Shown here in pieces: positions 37,120 through 46,562 of a stretch of 64,000 nt of DNA. The notes below the pieces were generated by a model. That model was not told the origin of the DNA. It saw nothing but the letters and a program-made list of their open reading frames with translations, and made no database searches. Position 1 is the stretch's first letter, and the number at the start of each line of letters is the position of its first letter. Both the position numbers and the translations under genes were made by a program. The DNA is from Trebonia sp963811335 (GTDB lineage Bacteria > Actinomycetota > Actinomycetes > Streptosporangiales > Streptosporangiaceae), in assembly GCA_963811335.1 (NCBI GenBank), contig CAWERB010000022.1:360631-424630 (forward strand). Reading direction: 5' to 3'.

Positions 37120-37600
37120 TCAGGGTCTGTGGAGCGCGTGGTGCCGCCTGGTGGCTACTCGACTGGTATGGCCAAGCCCGAGGCGCGATCGGTCCGGAGG
37201 ATCTGCGACCAGGGCCGCCCGGTGACCTTCACCTGGTTCGATCCGCCGTTCGGCCTCCAGCGCCGCCATCATCCTGGGGAAAGGGCTCAAGGTGATGGCA
37301 TAGACGACGTCGAAATAGGGGTCGGCGTCCGGCAGGTACTGGCGGTCGTCCTCGCCGGCGTACTTCGCCGGCAGCGCTGCGACCACATCGGGGACTTGAG
37401 CAGGCCTTCCCAGGTCCTTGGCGGTGCCCCGCACGATCACCACGTCCTCGCCGCTTTCCAGGTGCACGACAAGCGCGCGAGCCTGCGGCCAGGTTGCGCG
37501 CCTAGACGGTGCGGCGCTCGCTGTACGGGTACAGGACCTGCCCGATCACCACTCCCCACACCGGTGCGGCGGGAAGGTGAGCGGCGGAGCCGCCTAGCAG
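37120..37600 (-). pseudogene. Pyridoxamine 5'-phosphate oxidase-like flavoprotein remnant
   Basis: Fragments in at least two frames (ARNLAA, then VHLESGEDVVIVRGTAKDLG and VVAALPAKYAGED) match the split-barrel PPOX/F420- or FMN-binding family that uses 'NLAAnPrvvVHLESG' at the flavin site. The N-terminus is interrupted by a stop and the C-terminus runs into unrelated codons. A functional protein is unlikely as read. Confidence 0.5.
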
Positions 37601-37696
37601 GACGGGGCGCGGCGCCGCCGGAATGTCGGACCTACTCGATACGATGTTCGTGTATCAAGCTTCGCGTCCATGAACATCCGGAAGGAGGGCCGGCGC

Positions 37697-39301
37697 ATGG
37701 AAGACCACGAGTCATGCCGTCCCGGCTTCCTGACGGACGGCGCCGTCGACGCCGACCCGGAGTGGGCGGCGTACGTGGCGTGGGCGGACCGGGAGGCCGC
37801 CGCAGGCCGCGTTCCCGAGCCCGGGCCCTGGGCGGTAGACGAATGGGAGCCGTGGGATCCGGAGCTGGATGACCCCGGGCACCCGCCGCTGGCGCGCCCG
37901 GCGCGCTGTTCGCCGAGGACGGCGCGGGGGACGTGATGCCGCCTTCCCCGTTCCTGGCCGCGCTGACCGAGCAGGCCGTCGCAGGCGTGGCCGGCCTGTC
38001 CGATAACGAGCTGGTCGGGGTGCTGCGCGCGACGCAGCGGCAGATCGCGCGGGAGCAGTACAAGCAGGTGCTGGCCGCCGCGGAGTTCGGGCGCCGCCGC
38101 CAGGCGGCGTTCCAGGCCGCGCTGGCCGCGGGGTGCCGGCCGGGTGCGCGGCGGGCGGGTTCCCCGGCGAGGAACTGGCCATCGAGCTGGCCACCACCCG
38201 CGCCGAAGCCGGGCACCTGATCGACGACGCGATCGACCTCACCACCCGGCTGCCCTGCACCCTGGCCGGGATGGCCGCCGGGCTCATCGACGCCGGCCGG
38301 GCCGGGTGGATCGCCTTCTACACCCGCAGCCTGGACCCCGCCGACGCCGCCCGGGCGGATGAGGTCCTCGCCGGGGACGGCACCCGGACCTGCGGGCCGA
38401 GCAGCTGGCCCGCAAGGCCGCCGCCCTGGAGAAGAAGCTCAACCCCGAGGCGGTCAAGGCCCGCCGGGAGCGGGCCAGGCGGGACGGGCAGCGGGTGGAG
38501 GCCCGCCGCGAGGCCTCCGGCAACGCGTGCCTGGCCGGGCGGGAACTGGACACCGCCGACGTGCTGGCGTCCAAGGCGTACCTCGACGCGCTCGCGGCCC
38601 GGCTGCGCGCAGTCCGGGATGCCCGGCAGCCTGGACCGGCTGCGGGCGCTGGCGCTGACCGACCTGACCCAGGGACGCGACCCGCTGGACCGGATCCAGC
38701 CCGCGCCAGCGCCCGGCCGGCGCCCGACGCGCGGCCCGCACCGCCGTCCGGGCCGTGACCCGAGCCGCCCGTCGGCCCGGTCTCCCCGGGACCCGTCCCG
38801 GCCCTGGTCAACCTGCTCGTGCCCGCCGGAACGCTCCTCGGCCTCTCCACTACGCCTGCCCAGGCCGGCGGCTGGGGCCTGCTGGACGCCGGCGAGACCC
38901 GCGCGGTCGCCGCCGCCGCGGCCGCCCACCCCGCCACCCGCTGGTGCCTCACCCTGACCGGCCCGACGGCACCGCGCTCGCCCACGGCTGCGCCCGCGGA
39001 CCCCGCCCCCGCCTGCTCGACGACCTGGAACCCCAGCCCCCGCCAGCCCAGCTCACCGAGCTCCTGCGCCGCCTGAACATCACCTTCACCCCCATCGCCC
39101 GAGGCACCCGCGACCACGCGGACGCCGAGGCCGGCTACGTTCCCAGCCGCAAGCTGCGGCACCTGGTCCGCGCCCGCACCGTCGACCTGCGATGCCCCCG
39201 GCTGCCAGAACCCGGCGATCAACGCCGACCTCGACCACACCGTGCCCTGGCCCGACGGCCCCACCAGCCAGTCCAACCTCGCCCCGGCGTGTCAGCTATA
39301 A
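37697..39301 (+). pseudogene. DUF222/HNH endonuclease domain protein, frameshifted and 3'-truncated
   Basis: This is a 13E12-type protein common in actinobacteria. The DUF222 core is visible in pieces (LSDNELVGVLRATQRQIAREQYKQVLAAAEFGRRRQ, LPCTLAGMAAGLIDAGRAGWIAFYTRSL, EEKLNPEAVKARRERARRDGQR-like, SGNACLAGRELDTADVLASKAY). The beginning of the HNH motif is also present (LRHLVRARTV, CQNP, INADLDHTVPW, SNLAPAC). The ATG at 37697 has GGAGG about 8 bases upstream. At least six frame changes occur. The HNH domain stops exactly where a 390-bp repeat begins, so the normal end is missing. Confidence 0.7.
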
Positions 39302-39680
39302 CGACACAGGTCGTCCACGCGGCTCCGGGAAGGAGCCAGGGGCGTGTTTCAGGACAACGACGGGCGGTTCCCCGACGACAGCGCGGTGGAGGTCCGCTAC
39401 CCGCGGGATAAGCGGGAGGAACGCGAGACCGACCGGGCCGGGTGGCCGTGGCTGCCGGGGTCCATCGTAGAGCAGTGCGGCCCGGACGAGTGGTACGTCG
39501 TGCGTCTGCGAGCGGTCGCTGGCGGTGCTGGAAGACGGCAGCCCCGCGCCGGCCGGCACGGCGGAGGATGACCTGTTCTACCCGTGCTGCTGGCGGGACT
39601 CCTCGGAGATCCGCTACCGCCCGGAGCCGCAGCGCTGCGCCCGCGCCGCGGAACGGGGCGGGCCGGTGAACGGGGACAAG
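39288..39680 (+). repeat. Direct repeat copy 1 (about 390 bp)
   Basis: From CGTGTCAGCTATAACGACAC to GAACGGGGACAAG this segment matches 41391-41769 closely, with substitutions and a net difference of 14 bases. It contains a promoter-proximal stretch, a small coding region and the first codons of a DUF2637 gene (GTG AAC GGG GAC AAG), after which the two copies diverge abruptly. Confidence 0.85.
39344..39664 (+). pseudogene. Small mobile-element protein, copy 1
   Basis: VFQDNDGRFPDDSAVEVRYP, then DRAGWPWLPGS, IVEQCGPDEWYVV and, in the next frame, LEDGSPAPAGTAEDDLFYPCCWRDSSEIR describe a roughly 100-residue actinobacterial mobile-element protein of unknown function. The frame breaks after EWYVV. 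The GTG at 39344 has GGGAAGGAG upstream. In copy 2 the same gene precedes DUF2637. Confidence 0.5.
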
Positions 39681-39839
39681 CGGGGACGACATGCCAGGCG
39701 AAGGCTATCTGGCCAGGGTGAAACGGTGGCGATGCCGCTGGCCAGGCCGGCACTTTCAGTGAGCGTCGAGCGCGTCGGCTGGCTGGGTCGGTGCGCACGC
39801 AGATGCAGAGGAACGCTGGACTCGCCGGTGCGCGGAATA

Positions 39840-39877
39840 TACAGCAAATGTACAAGAGAGGGTGTACATTTGCTGTA
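39840..39877. promoter_or_regulatory. 15-bp inverted repeat abutting the AlbA_2 gene start
   Basis: TACAGCAAATGTACA (39840-39854) and its perfect complement TGTACATTTGCTGTA (39863-39877) are separated by 8 bases. The right arm ends one base before the ATG at 39879. A repressor bound here would block both promoter and start codon, or the RNA hairpin would hide the ribosome site. It is probably an autoregulatory operator, since AlbA_2-type proteins are often DNA-binding regulators. Confidence 0.65.
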
Positions 39878-39878
39878 C

Positions 39879-41320
39879 ATGGCTGAGGATCTCGCCGCGC
39901 TCGCCGCTGAACTCCGCGCGTCGGGCGGCGACAACACCAGCATAGAGGTCAAAGCAGCTGCAGGCGGGCTGCCGGAAAGCCTCACGTCCACGCTATGCGC
40001 GCTGGCCAACATGCCTGGCGGCGGCACCATCATCTTGGGACTTGACGAGCGAACCGGGTTCCACCAGGTTCCACTGGCAGATCCCCAGAAGCTCAAGCAA
40101 GGGCTGGCCGCGAAGGCGCGGGGATTCATCCCTCCCGTTCGGCCGTCGACATCGGTGACGCCGAGGTGGACGGGCACGCAGTCGTCCTGGCGCGCGTGCA
40201 CGAGTGCGACCAGTCCCTCAAACCGTGCCGGCTGGCCACACGGGCAAAGCTTACCTGCGCGGCTATGACGGGGACTACCTGCTGTCAGCGCTGGAGGAGC
40301 AGGCTTTCCTTTCCGCGCGCAGCGCGCCGATGGCCGACCGGCGGCCAGTCGACGATGCCACGCCCGAGGACCTGGACCCGGACCTGGTAGAGGCGTTCAT
40401 CACCAGCGTCCGCCGCCTTGACCCTCAAGGACGCGGGCGGTTCACCGACCGCGGCGAGATGTTGCGCCGCAGCGGAGTACTGCACTCTGGCGGGAAGCCG
40501 ACCGTGGCAGGCGTGCTCGCCCTCGGCCTCTACCCCCAGCAGTGGTTCCCCCGGTTCGTGATCCAGGCCGCCGCCGAGCAGGCCCCCGGCGAGCGCGCAG
40601 CCGCCCGGGCGCGTAACCAGGTCACGATCGACGGCCCCGTGCCCCGCATGCTCGACCAGGCGATGGCCTGGGCGCGCCGGACCTTCGACACGTACATCGT
40701 CAACGCGCCGGACGGCAGCGTGCGCGACCGCTACGCCTATCCCCTCGCGGCCTTCCGTGAACTGATCGCCAACGCGATCATCCACCGCGACCTCGACGCG
40801 TGGTCTGCCGGGCTCGCAATCGAGGTCAGGCTCCGCCGTGACCGCCTCGTCATCGGCAACCCTGGCGGTCTTTACGGGATCACCGTCGACCGCCTGGGTA
40901 GAGAACGCCGTCACGTCCGCGCGCAACGCCCGGCTGGTCGCCATCTGCCAGCACGTCTACTCCGCTGAGACCGGCGCCCGAGCCATCGAGGCGCTCGCCA
41001 GCGGAATCCCCATCGTGACCGAGGCGATCGCCGAGGCAGGCCTCCCTCCCGCCCGCTACACAGATTCCGGCATCCGCTTCACCGTCGTGCTGCACCGGCA
41101 GGCACCGCAACCCGCCGACGATGACCCCCCTGGAGAGCCTGGTACTCACCGCGCTCGAAGCCGGGCCGCGCACGGTCGCCCAACTCGAAGAGGTGACCGG
41201 GATCCCCGCTTACACTCTCCGGCGCGCGCTCCGCTCCCTGCGGGAGCATCAGCCTCGTGGAACAGCATGGCGGCAGAGGACGGCCTACCACTTACAGCCA
41301 GTCGAAAGGACGAAGGTAGC
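39879..41320 (+). pseudogene. AlbA_2 (Schlafen-like) DNA-binding / ATP-binding protein, frameshifted
   Basis: The N-terminal AlbA_2 domain reads SIEVKAAAGGLPESLTSTLCALANMPGGGTIILGLDE. A linker follows, then an HATPase-like C-terminal half (FRELIANAIIHRDLDAWSAG, IEVRLRRDRLVIGNPGGLYGITVD) and a terminal winged helix (LVLTALEAGPRTVAQLEEVTGIPAYTLRRALRSL). This is the architecture of RecG-like AlbA_2 transcriptional regulators. About four frame changes occur (near 40140, 40230, 40900 and 41110). It is the cargo between the two direct repeats. Confidence 0.65.
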
Positions 41321-41390
41321 GCGCCGCCTGACACCAGGCGAACAGTGACACAGGCCACTGATGCGACATGTGAGGAACAGCAAGTTCCGC

Positions 41391-41769
41391 CGTGTAAGCT
41401 ATAACGACACAGGTCGTCCGCGCGGCTCCGGGAAGGAGCCAGGGGCGTGTTTCAGGACAACGACGGGCGGTTCCCCGACGACAGCGCGGTGGAGGTCCGC
41501 TACCCGCGGGATAAGCGCGAGGAACGCGAGACCGACCGGGCCGGGTGGCCGTGGCTGCCGGGGTCGATTCGTAGGGCAGTGCGGGCCGGATGAGTGGTAC
41601 GTCGTGGTCGTGGAGGCCGCGTAGCTGGCCGTGCTGGCAGATGGCCGCACCCGCCGCGCGGCACGCCGTCCCGGATGACCTGTACTACCCGTGCTGCTTG
41701 CGGGACGGCACCGAGATCCGGCGCGCGCGCCGCGCTGCGGAACGGGGCGGGCCGGTGAACGGGGACAAG
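41391..41769 (+). repeat. Direct repeat copy 2 (about 380 bp)
   Basis: The second copy of the segment at 39288-39680. The shared block starts at CGTGT right after the AlbA_2 gene and runs to GGGGACAAG, where this copy continues into an intact DUF2637 gene. It includes its own small coding region (GTG 41447, frameshifted near 41570). Confidence 0.85.
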
Positions 41770-42383
41770 CTGATCCGGGCGGCGATGACGGCGGTGGTGG
41801 TCGCGGTGGCCGGGTTCGCGGCGGTCGTGTCCTACTCCCACATCTACGGACTGGGCCGCGCGCACGGGCAGGACGGGGCGGCGGCGCGGCTGCTGCCGCT
41901 GTCGGTGGACGGGCTGATCGTGGCGGCGTCGCTGGTGCTGCTGCACGAGGCAAGGAACGGGCGGGGGGCGCCGGGGCTGGCGCGGGTGATGCTGTGGCTG
42001 GGCATCGCGGCGACGGTCGGGGCGAACGTCGCGTTCGGGGCGCGGTTCGGGGTGCTGGGCGCGGTGATCTCGGCGTGGCCGGCGGTGGCGTTCATCGGCG
42101 CGGTGGAGATGGCGATGACGCTGGTGCGCCGGGCCCGCGGCCCGCGGCGCGCCGCGGACGTGCCGGCCGTGGCTGCCGTCCCGTCCGCAGCGGCCTCGCC
42201 CGTGGCGCCGGGGGACGTGCGCGAGGCGGTGGCGGCGGCGTACGCGGCGTCGGTGGCGGCGGGCGCGCCGTTGAGCCAGCGGGCGATGGCCGCCCGGTTC
42301 GGCATCTCCCGCCGCCAGGTCAGCCAGCTCGTCACCCAGGTCAGCTGGCGGGACGCCCGGCCGGGGCGGAGGCGGCCGCATGA
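41755..42383 (+). CDS. DUF2637 domain protein (spread/transfer-type membrane protein)
   Basis: About 209 to 250 residues. Four membrane helices are visible: MTAVVVAVAGFAAVVSYSHIYGLG, LSVDGLIVAASLVLLH, LARVMLWLGIAATVGANVAFG and AVISAWPAVAFIGAVEM. This matches DUF2637, which is common on actinobacterial integrative elements. An AT-hook-like basic stretch and a helix-turn-helix (LSQRAMAARFGISRRQVSQLV) follow. One frame ends AGAEAAA at 42383 with an ATGA overlap to the next gene; the uncorrected frame runs on to 42507. I favour 42383 with a small frameshift near 42340. The start is the GTG at 41755. Confidence 0.7.
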
Positions 42384-42901
42384 ACCGGTACGGGGCGATG
42401 GCCCGGCGGCACTGGGAACGCTGGCTGCCCGAGCAGTACGCGGCGATCGAGGACCCGGGCGGTTTCTTCGCCGCGCTCGGGGAGGAGGCCGCCGCGCAGG
42501 TCGGTGACCTGGCCGCGCAGCTCGCCGGCGATGATCAGCCGGGCGAGGGGTACCTGGAGCGGGCGGGGCGCCTTGCCTCGGCCCGCGCCCGGGCGGAGGA
42601 GATCGTGCTGCCGCAGCGGGTGCTCCCGCTCCCGGAGGCGTTCGCCGACGACGAGCAGGACGACAGCGAGGGGCTGCGGCTGGAGGGCGGGGCGCGCCCG
42701 CCGGCGGTGGACCCCGGCCACCCGTCCTGGGCTGAGGTGGACGCCGAGCAGCGCGAGCGCGCCGGCCGGCCTGCGACGGCTAGCCTGTCCGGGACCCCGG
42801 CGCAGGCCGGCCCGGCACCGGCACAAGGGGGCGGGCCCCGGCAGTGCCCCGGAGCCGCTATCTCGCAGCACAACGGATTCCCGACCTGCCGGCTCTGCTG
42901 A
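42380..42901 (+). CDS. Mobile-element hypothetical protein
   Basis: 173 residues. The segment MNRYGAMARRHWERWLPEQYAAIEDPGGFFAALGEEAAAQVGDLAAQL is a conserved, mostly helical module that regularly follows DUF2637 on actinobacterial elements. The C-terminal half is low-complexity and Pro/Ala-rich. Its ATG forms an ATGA overlap with DUF2637. No function is known to me. Confidence 0.6.
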   Translation: MNRYGAMARRHWERWLPEQYAAIEDPGGFFAALGEEAAAQVGDLAAQLAGDDQPGEGYLERAGRLASARARAEEIVLPQRVLPLPEAFADDEQDDSEGLRLEGGARPPAVDPGHPSWAEVDAEQRERAGRPATASLSGTPAQAGPAPAQGGGPRQCPGAAISQHNGFPTCRLC

Positions 42902-42990
42902 GGCATCCAGCGGGCACTGGCGGTCTCACGCCGGTAAGGGCCCGGGCCGGGGACTGGGGCGGTCGCGTCCCCGAACCCGGGGCCTGTGGG

Positions 42991-43648
42991 TCAGTCCCGC
43001 CAGCCGGGCGGCCGGGCGACGGTCGTCGTGCCGTCGGGCCAGGTGACCGTCACGCCGCCGGGGCTGATGGTGACGCTCGCGGGCAGCGGCAGCGGCAGCG
43101 GCGGCGGGGCGGGCGCGGCACGGGCGGCCTCCGCGCGGCCTGCCGCCGGGGCGGGGCGGACGGCGGCGGCCTGGTACTGCTCGTGCAGGCGCAGCAGCGC
43201 GCCGCCGGCGAGCAGTATCCCGTCGGCCCGCTCCCAGAACCCGCGGGACTGCCACAGGCGCCCGGTCTCGGGGTGCCCGACCGTGGTGACCGACACCCCG
43301 AGTACCTTGGCGAGCTCCGGCTGGGTCAGCCCGCCCGCGCGCCTGCGCGCGGCCAGTTCCCGTGACAGGCGCTGCCCCAGCGCGCCGGCGGGGGCACCGC
43401 CGGGAGCCCCGTGCTGTGTCTGGGGCGGCGCGACCCGCAGCCGGGCGCCCCGGCTCGGCCCGCGGGCGAGCGTCCCGTCGGCGAGCAGCGCGCGCAGCGC
43501 CGCCAGGCAGGTGACGGGGGCGTACCCGGCTTCCCTGGCCAGCGCCGCCCCTGAGGGCACCGGGGCGCCCGGCCGCAGCGTCCCGTCCGCGATCTTGCCC
43601 AGCAGCAGGCGGGTGACGGCATCCCGCTTGACGGCGTTGCCGGCTCAT
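42991..43648 (-). CDS. GntR-type winged helix plus XRE helix-turn-helix regulator
   Basis: About 200 residues. The N-terminal part (LLLGKIADGTLRPGAPVPSGAALAREAGYAPVTCLAALRALLADGTLARG) is a GntR-like winged helix, followed by an XRE-type HTH (GGLTQPELAKVLGVSVTTVGHPETGR). The C-terminal tail ends in a short beta stretch (VTISPGGVTVTWPDGTTTV). Such combinations act as transfer repressors (KorSA-like) on actinobacterial elements. The frame beginning MSRQRRQAG at 43648 must change near 43625 to reach the winged helix. The unbroken part starts at GTG 43560. Confidence 0.6.
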
Positions 43649-43929
43649 TTCTCTTTACCGTTTCTGCTGGCCGATCCTACCCCCGTGCAGAAAGCATCAG
43701 GTCCCGGGGTCGCCCGGCCTCGCCGGCCTGTTCCTCTCGGACGCGGCTCCTCGGCGACAGGCCGATGCTTCCCGTCACGCCCGGCTCCACCTAGGCCTGA
43801 TGAGGCCAGGCCCTGGGGTGCCGACACGAAGGGGAATCCCTGCGTGACTCTGTCGGAGCGGGAGACCGTGGCATGGGTCCGCGGGACCGCCGGCGCCGAC
43901 GCGCCCTGGTAGACCTGCTGGGCCGCTAG

Positions 43930-44572
43930 GCTCCGCGCAGTGCCGATGCCGTCGGCGGTGATGTGGATATGCCCACGGCGCTGCCCGGCGCCAGCGCGTC
44001 CTTCAGGACCGCGACCACGCCGTAGGGGTCCTCGCTCGTCCCGCAGGAAGTGCAGGACGGCAGACAGCAGTACCGCGACGGGCTCGCTGAAGTCGAGCAG
44101 CCCCGCGGCTTCCTGCAGGATCTTGCCCGGGGTCGCGGAGGTCAGGCGCAGACGGCTATCACGCGGCTGCTGGTCGCCAGGTAGCGCGCGGGCGTGGGCG
44201 AGACGGCCACCGAGTCGTAGTCCACGTACACCACCCGGCAGCCCTCTCTCGGCCGACTGGTGCGACCTCGTGGACGTTGCTGCCGGGTGGCAGGCCCGGA
44301 TCCGATGTCGAGGAACTGGCGGATGCCCAGGTCCCGGGTGAGGTAGGTGACTACCCGGCCGAGGAACCGCCGGTTCTGGCGGGCCGCCGCCGCCGCGTGC
44401 GGGTATGCACCGGATGATCGCCTCGGCGGCGTTCCGGTCGGCGGCGTAGTTGTTCTTCCCGCCCAGCCAGGTAATCGTAAATGCGGGCTGCGTTAGCGAC
44501 GGTCGTGTCCAGCCTGACCGTGGCCCTGTCCTCCGCGCTCCCCGTCGCGAATCCGGGTCCGCTGCTGCTCAT
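43930..44572 (-). pseudogene. SAM-dependent methyltransferase (PF04672-type), frameshifted
   Basis: The start DTTVANAARIYDYLAG and later fragments in other frames (ARILRCIP-like region, RVVYVDYDSVAVS, LATSSRVIAVCA, EDPYGVVAVLKDALAPGSAVGIS) match the actinobacterial methyltransferase family with the N-terminal 'ANaaRiYDYlLGGKdN' block. At least five frame changes occur. The ATG at 44572 forms an ATGA overlap with the stop of the upstream gene, so it was the last gene of a coupled operon. Confidence 0.65.
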
Positions 44573-44838
44573 GGCACGGCCAGCTGGCGGGAGCTTTCGG
44601 CCGGTTCCCAGCGGCGCGTCCAGGCGACGTCGCTGCCAGCGCGGCAGGCTGTCCAGCGGAGCCCGCCCAGTCGCATGTAGGTGCCGTCCATCGACGCGGG
44701 GTCGCCGGCGTAGGCCGTGTCCACGACCGCGGTCCTGGCCCCGTTCGCGATCATGGCGTCCTCAGCGCGCTTGCGGGCCAGGTCGTCGTCATCGGCCACG
44801 CCCGTCGCGGCGCCTGCCTCCCAGGGGTACACGATCAT
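44569..44838 (-). CDS. Hypothetical protein in methyltransferase operon
   Basis: 89 residues beginning MIVYPWEAGAATGVADDDDLARKRAEDAMIANGARTAVVDTAYAGD, then YMRLGGLRWTACRAG. It is small, acidic in the middle and probably soluble. Both ends overlap neighbours as ATGA, so it is translationally coupled to the Cys-containing protein upstream and the methyltransferase downstream. I do not recognise the family. Confidence 0.55.
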   Translation of the reverse strand: MIVYPWEAGAATGVADDDDLARKRAEDAMIANGARTAVVDTAYAGDPASMDGTYMRLGGLRWTACRAGSDVAWTRRWEPAESSRQLAVP

Positions 44839-44987
44839 GGCATGTCCCGCCGGGCGAGTGCCGTCTCGATCGGCGCGGCGACGTGCCCGACGTCGCCCTC
44901 GTTCCGCTCTCCGCGGTGGAGCACGGTCCCGGCCGTCTCCGGGTCACCGCCGATGACGGTGACAGGCTGCTGGCACAGGTTGCACAT
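44835..44987 (-). CDS. Short CxxC protein in methyltransferase operon
   Basis: 50 residues from ATG 44987: a CNLC motif at the start, VTVIGGDPETAGTVLHRGER, then VGHVAAPIETALARRDMP. One CxxC and a His suggest a partial zinc ribbon. The frame stays open for about 40 more codons upstream, through an Arg/Gly-rich stretch, so the start is uncertain. The stop overlaps the next ATG as ATGA. Confidence 0.45.
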   Translation of the reverse strand: MCNLCQQPVTVIGGDPETAGTVLHRGERNEGDVGHVAAPIETALARRDMP

Positions 44988-45222
44988 GTACCCGGTGCGC
45001 GGCTCGCCGGCCCTTCGGCAGCCTGCGGCGCTGCCTCCCCCGTGCCGCTCGCCCCGGCCCCGGCCCCGGCCCCGAACCCGCGCTGCCGCTGTTCCGCTGC
45101 TGCTCTCATGATGTGCCCCAATCGCGTACCAGACGATTACCGCCAGCTAACAGGGGCGACCGCGCGCGGCGGAAGATAATTGCGGGAAGTTGCGCGCGAT
45201 TTACGTGAGGGCGGTACGGGCG

Positions 45223-46050
45223 TCACCGATCAGCGTCTTCGCCTGCGTCGCCGAAGACAGCGAGGCGGGCGAGCCGCTCGAAGGCACGGACGTAGAGAGT
45301 GATCTCGCTAGGCGCGGTGACGGTCACCTGCGCGGACAGCAGCTCGACATGGACGCGGCTGTCGTCGAACACGGTGAACTGCTCCAGCGGCCACATGTCC
45401 CGCTGCGCATCGGACGGGATCACGCCAAGGGCTACCCAGGGCAGCTCGAGGACCTCGAGCAGGTAATTGAGCTGTGCGCTCATGACGTCCGGAGTGCCGA
45501 TCCGGTACCGGAGCACGCTCTCCTCGACCAGGAGGGCGAAGCGGTGGTTGCCGTCGCGGACCACCCGGTTCCGGTTCACCCGGGCGGCGACCGCGTTCCC
45601 CGTGTCGTCCGGGTTGCCGTGGAAGACGGTGATCGCTGACAGGAGCGCGGTCGCGTAGGCGGGGGTCTGCAGCCAGCCGGGGATCACCGACGGGCAGTAG
45701 GCCTTGAACAGCCTGGTTCGCTCGTAGAGCGGGACGCGGGCCTCCTGGGTGCGCCGCAGCCCGGATGGCTGCAGCCTGCGCCACTCGATGTACATCGAGT
45801 CAGCCGCGCGCGAGGCGGCTATCAGGTCGGGAACCTCGCGTTCGGCGCGGCAGATGCGGCACCAGGCGCGGATGTCGTCCTCGCTCGGCGCCTGCTTGGC
45901 TCCCTCGATCCGCGTCGTCTTGGCCGGATGCCACCCGGCCGCGTCGGACAGGGCCCGGCCGTTCAGGCCGGCGTCGAGGCGGAGGTCGCGGAGCCGCTCG
46001 GCGAGCTGCTGCCGTGCGCGCTGGACGCTCGACGACGGCGACTCGGGCAC
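45223..46050 (-). CDS. Helix-turn-helix protein with DUF5753 (Scr1-family antitoxin-like regulator)
   Basis: 275 residues. The N-terminal XRE-type HTH (ERLRDLRLDAGLNGRALSDAAGWHPAKTTRIEGAKQAPSEDDI) is followed by DUF5753 (YERTRLFKAYCPSVIPGWLQTPAYATALL through VTAPSEITLYVRAFERLARLAVFG). This class, like Streptomyces Scr1/BldB-partner regulators, works with a small DUF397 or DUF6879 partner. The GTG at 46050 is the natural start, overlapping the corrected end of the DUF6879 gene. The third gene of a conserved operon. Confidence 0.8.
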   Translation of the reverse strand: MPESPSSSVQRARQQLAERLRDLRLDAGLNGRALSDAAGWHPAKTTRIEGAKQAPSEDDIRAWCRICRAEREVPDLIAASRAADSMYIEWRRLQPSGLRRTQEARVPLYERTRLFKAYCPSVIPGWLQTPAYATALLSAITVFHGNPDDTGNAVAARVNRNRVVRDGNHRFALLVEESVLRYRIGTPDVMSAQLNYLLEVLELPWVALGVIPSDAQRDMWPLEQFTVFDDSRVHVELLSAQVTVTAPSEITLYVRAFERLARLAVFGDAGEDADR

Positions 46051-46562
46051 GTCAGGCCGGGCCTGTAGTCCGCGTGAGGGACGGCCCGCTCCCAGACGGC
46101 CTCGAACGCGGCGGCGCATGACGAGATCACCGCGGGGTCGGAGCACAGCTCGTCCTCCACGATCTCGCCGTTCCCGGAGAAGTAGTGGAACCGGATCAAG
46201 CGGTCGTCGAACAGCCAGAAGTCGTTGCCGGGCAGGCACAGGTCGGACGCCCGCCGCCGCGGGAGCCAGCGGACTTCCTCCCCGGCGGCGATGTTGAGCC
46301 CTGCGGTGCTCTCGTACTCGAACCGGATGAAGTCCGAGACGGGCTCGGACACGACCCGGGCGCGCCTGAACCGGACGCCCCGTGCGACGTGCTCCCGCAC
46401 CAGGTCGTACCAGCCAGGGCTGGCGGGCACCGGACGCGGCCTGCCGGCCTTCCAGTCCAGGAACTCAGGGTCAGACGGCGTGTACGCGTCCCTCGTCTCC
46501 AGGTGCACCGCCGAGCGCGTCGTCGCCGCGATCAGCTCGCCGAACGGCGGTAGCGTGCCCAC
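45963..46562 (-). CDS. DUF6879 family protein
   Basis: As read, 199 residues: MGTLPPFGELIAATTRSAVHLETRDAY, then RGVRFRRARVVSEPVSDFIRFEYESTAGLNIAAGEEVRWLPRR and LPGNDFWLFDDRLIRFHYFSGNGE. These are the DUF6879 marks. The conserved part ends at AVPHADYRP. A single extra C near 46058 removes the normal TGA, so the true end is about 46047 and the last 30 residues are spurious. Starts with GTG. It partners the HTH-DUF5753 gene in many actinobacteria. Confidence 0.75.
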   Translation of the reverse strand: MGTLPPFGELIAATTRSAVHLETRDAYTPSDPEFLDWKAGRPRPVPASPGWYDLVREHVARGVRFRRARVVSEPVSDFIRFEYESTAGLNIAAGEEVRWLPRRRASDLCLPGNDFWLFDDRLIRFHYFSGNGEIVEDELCSDPAVISSCAAAFEAVWERAVPHADYRPGLTCPSRRRRASSAHGSSSPSGSATSASTPA

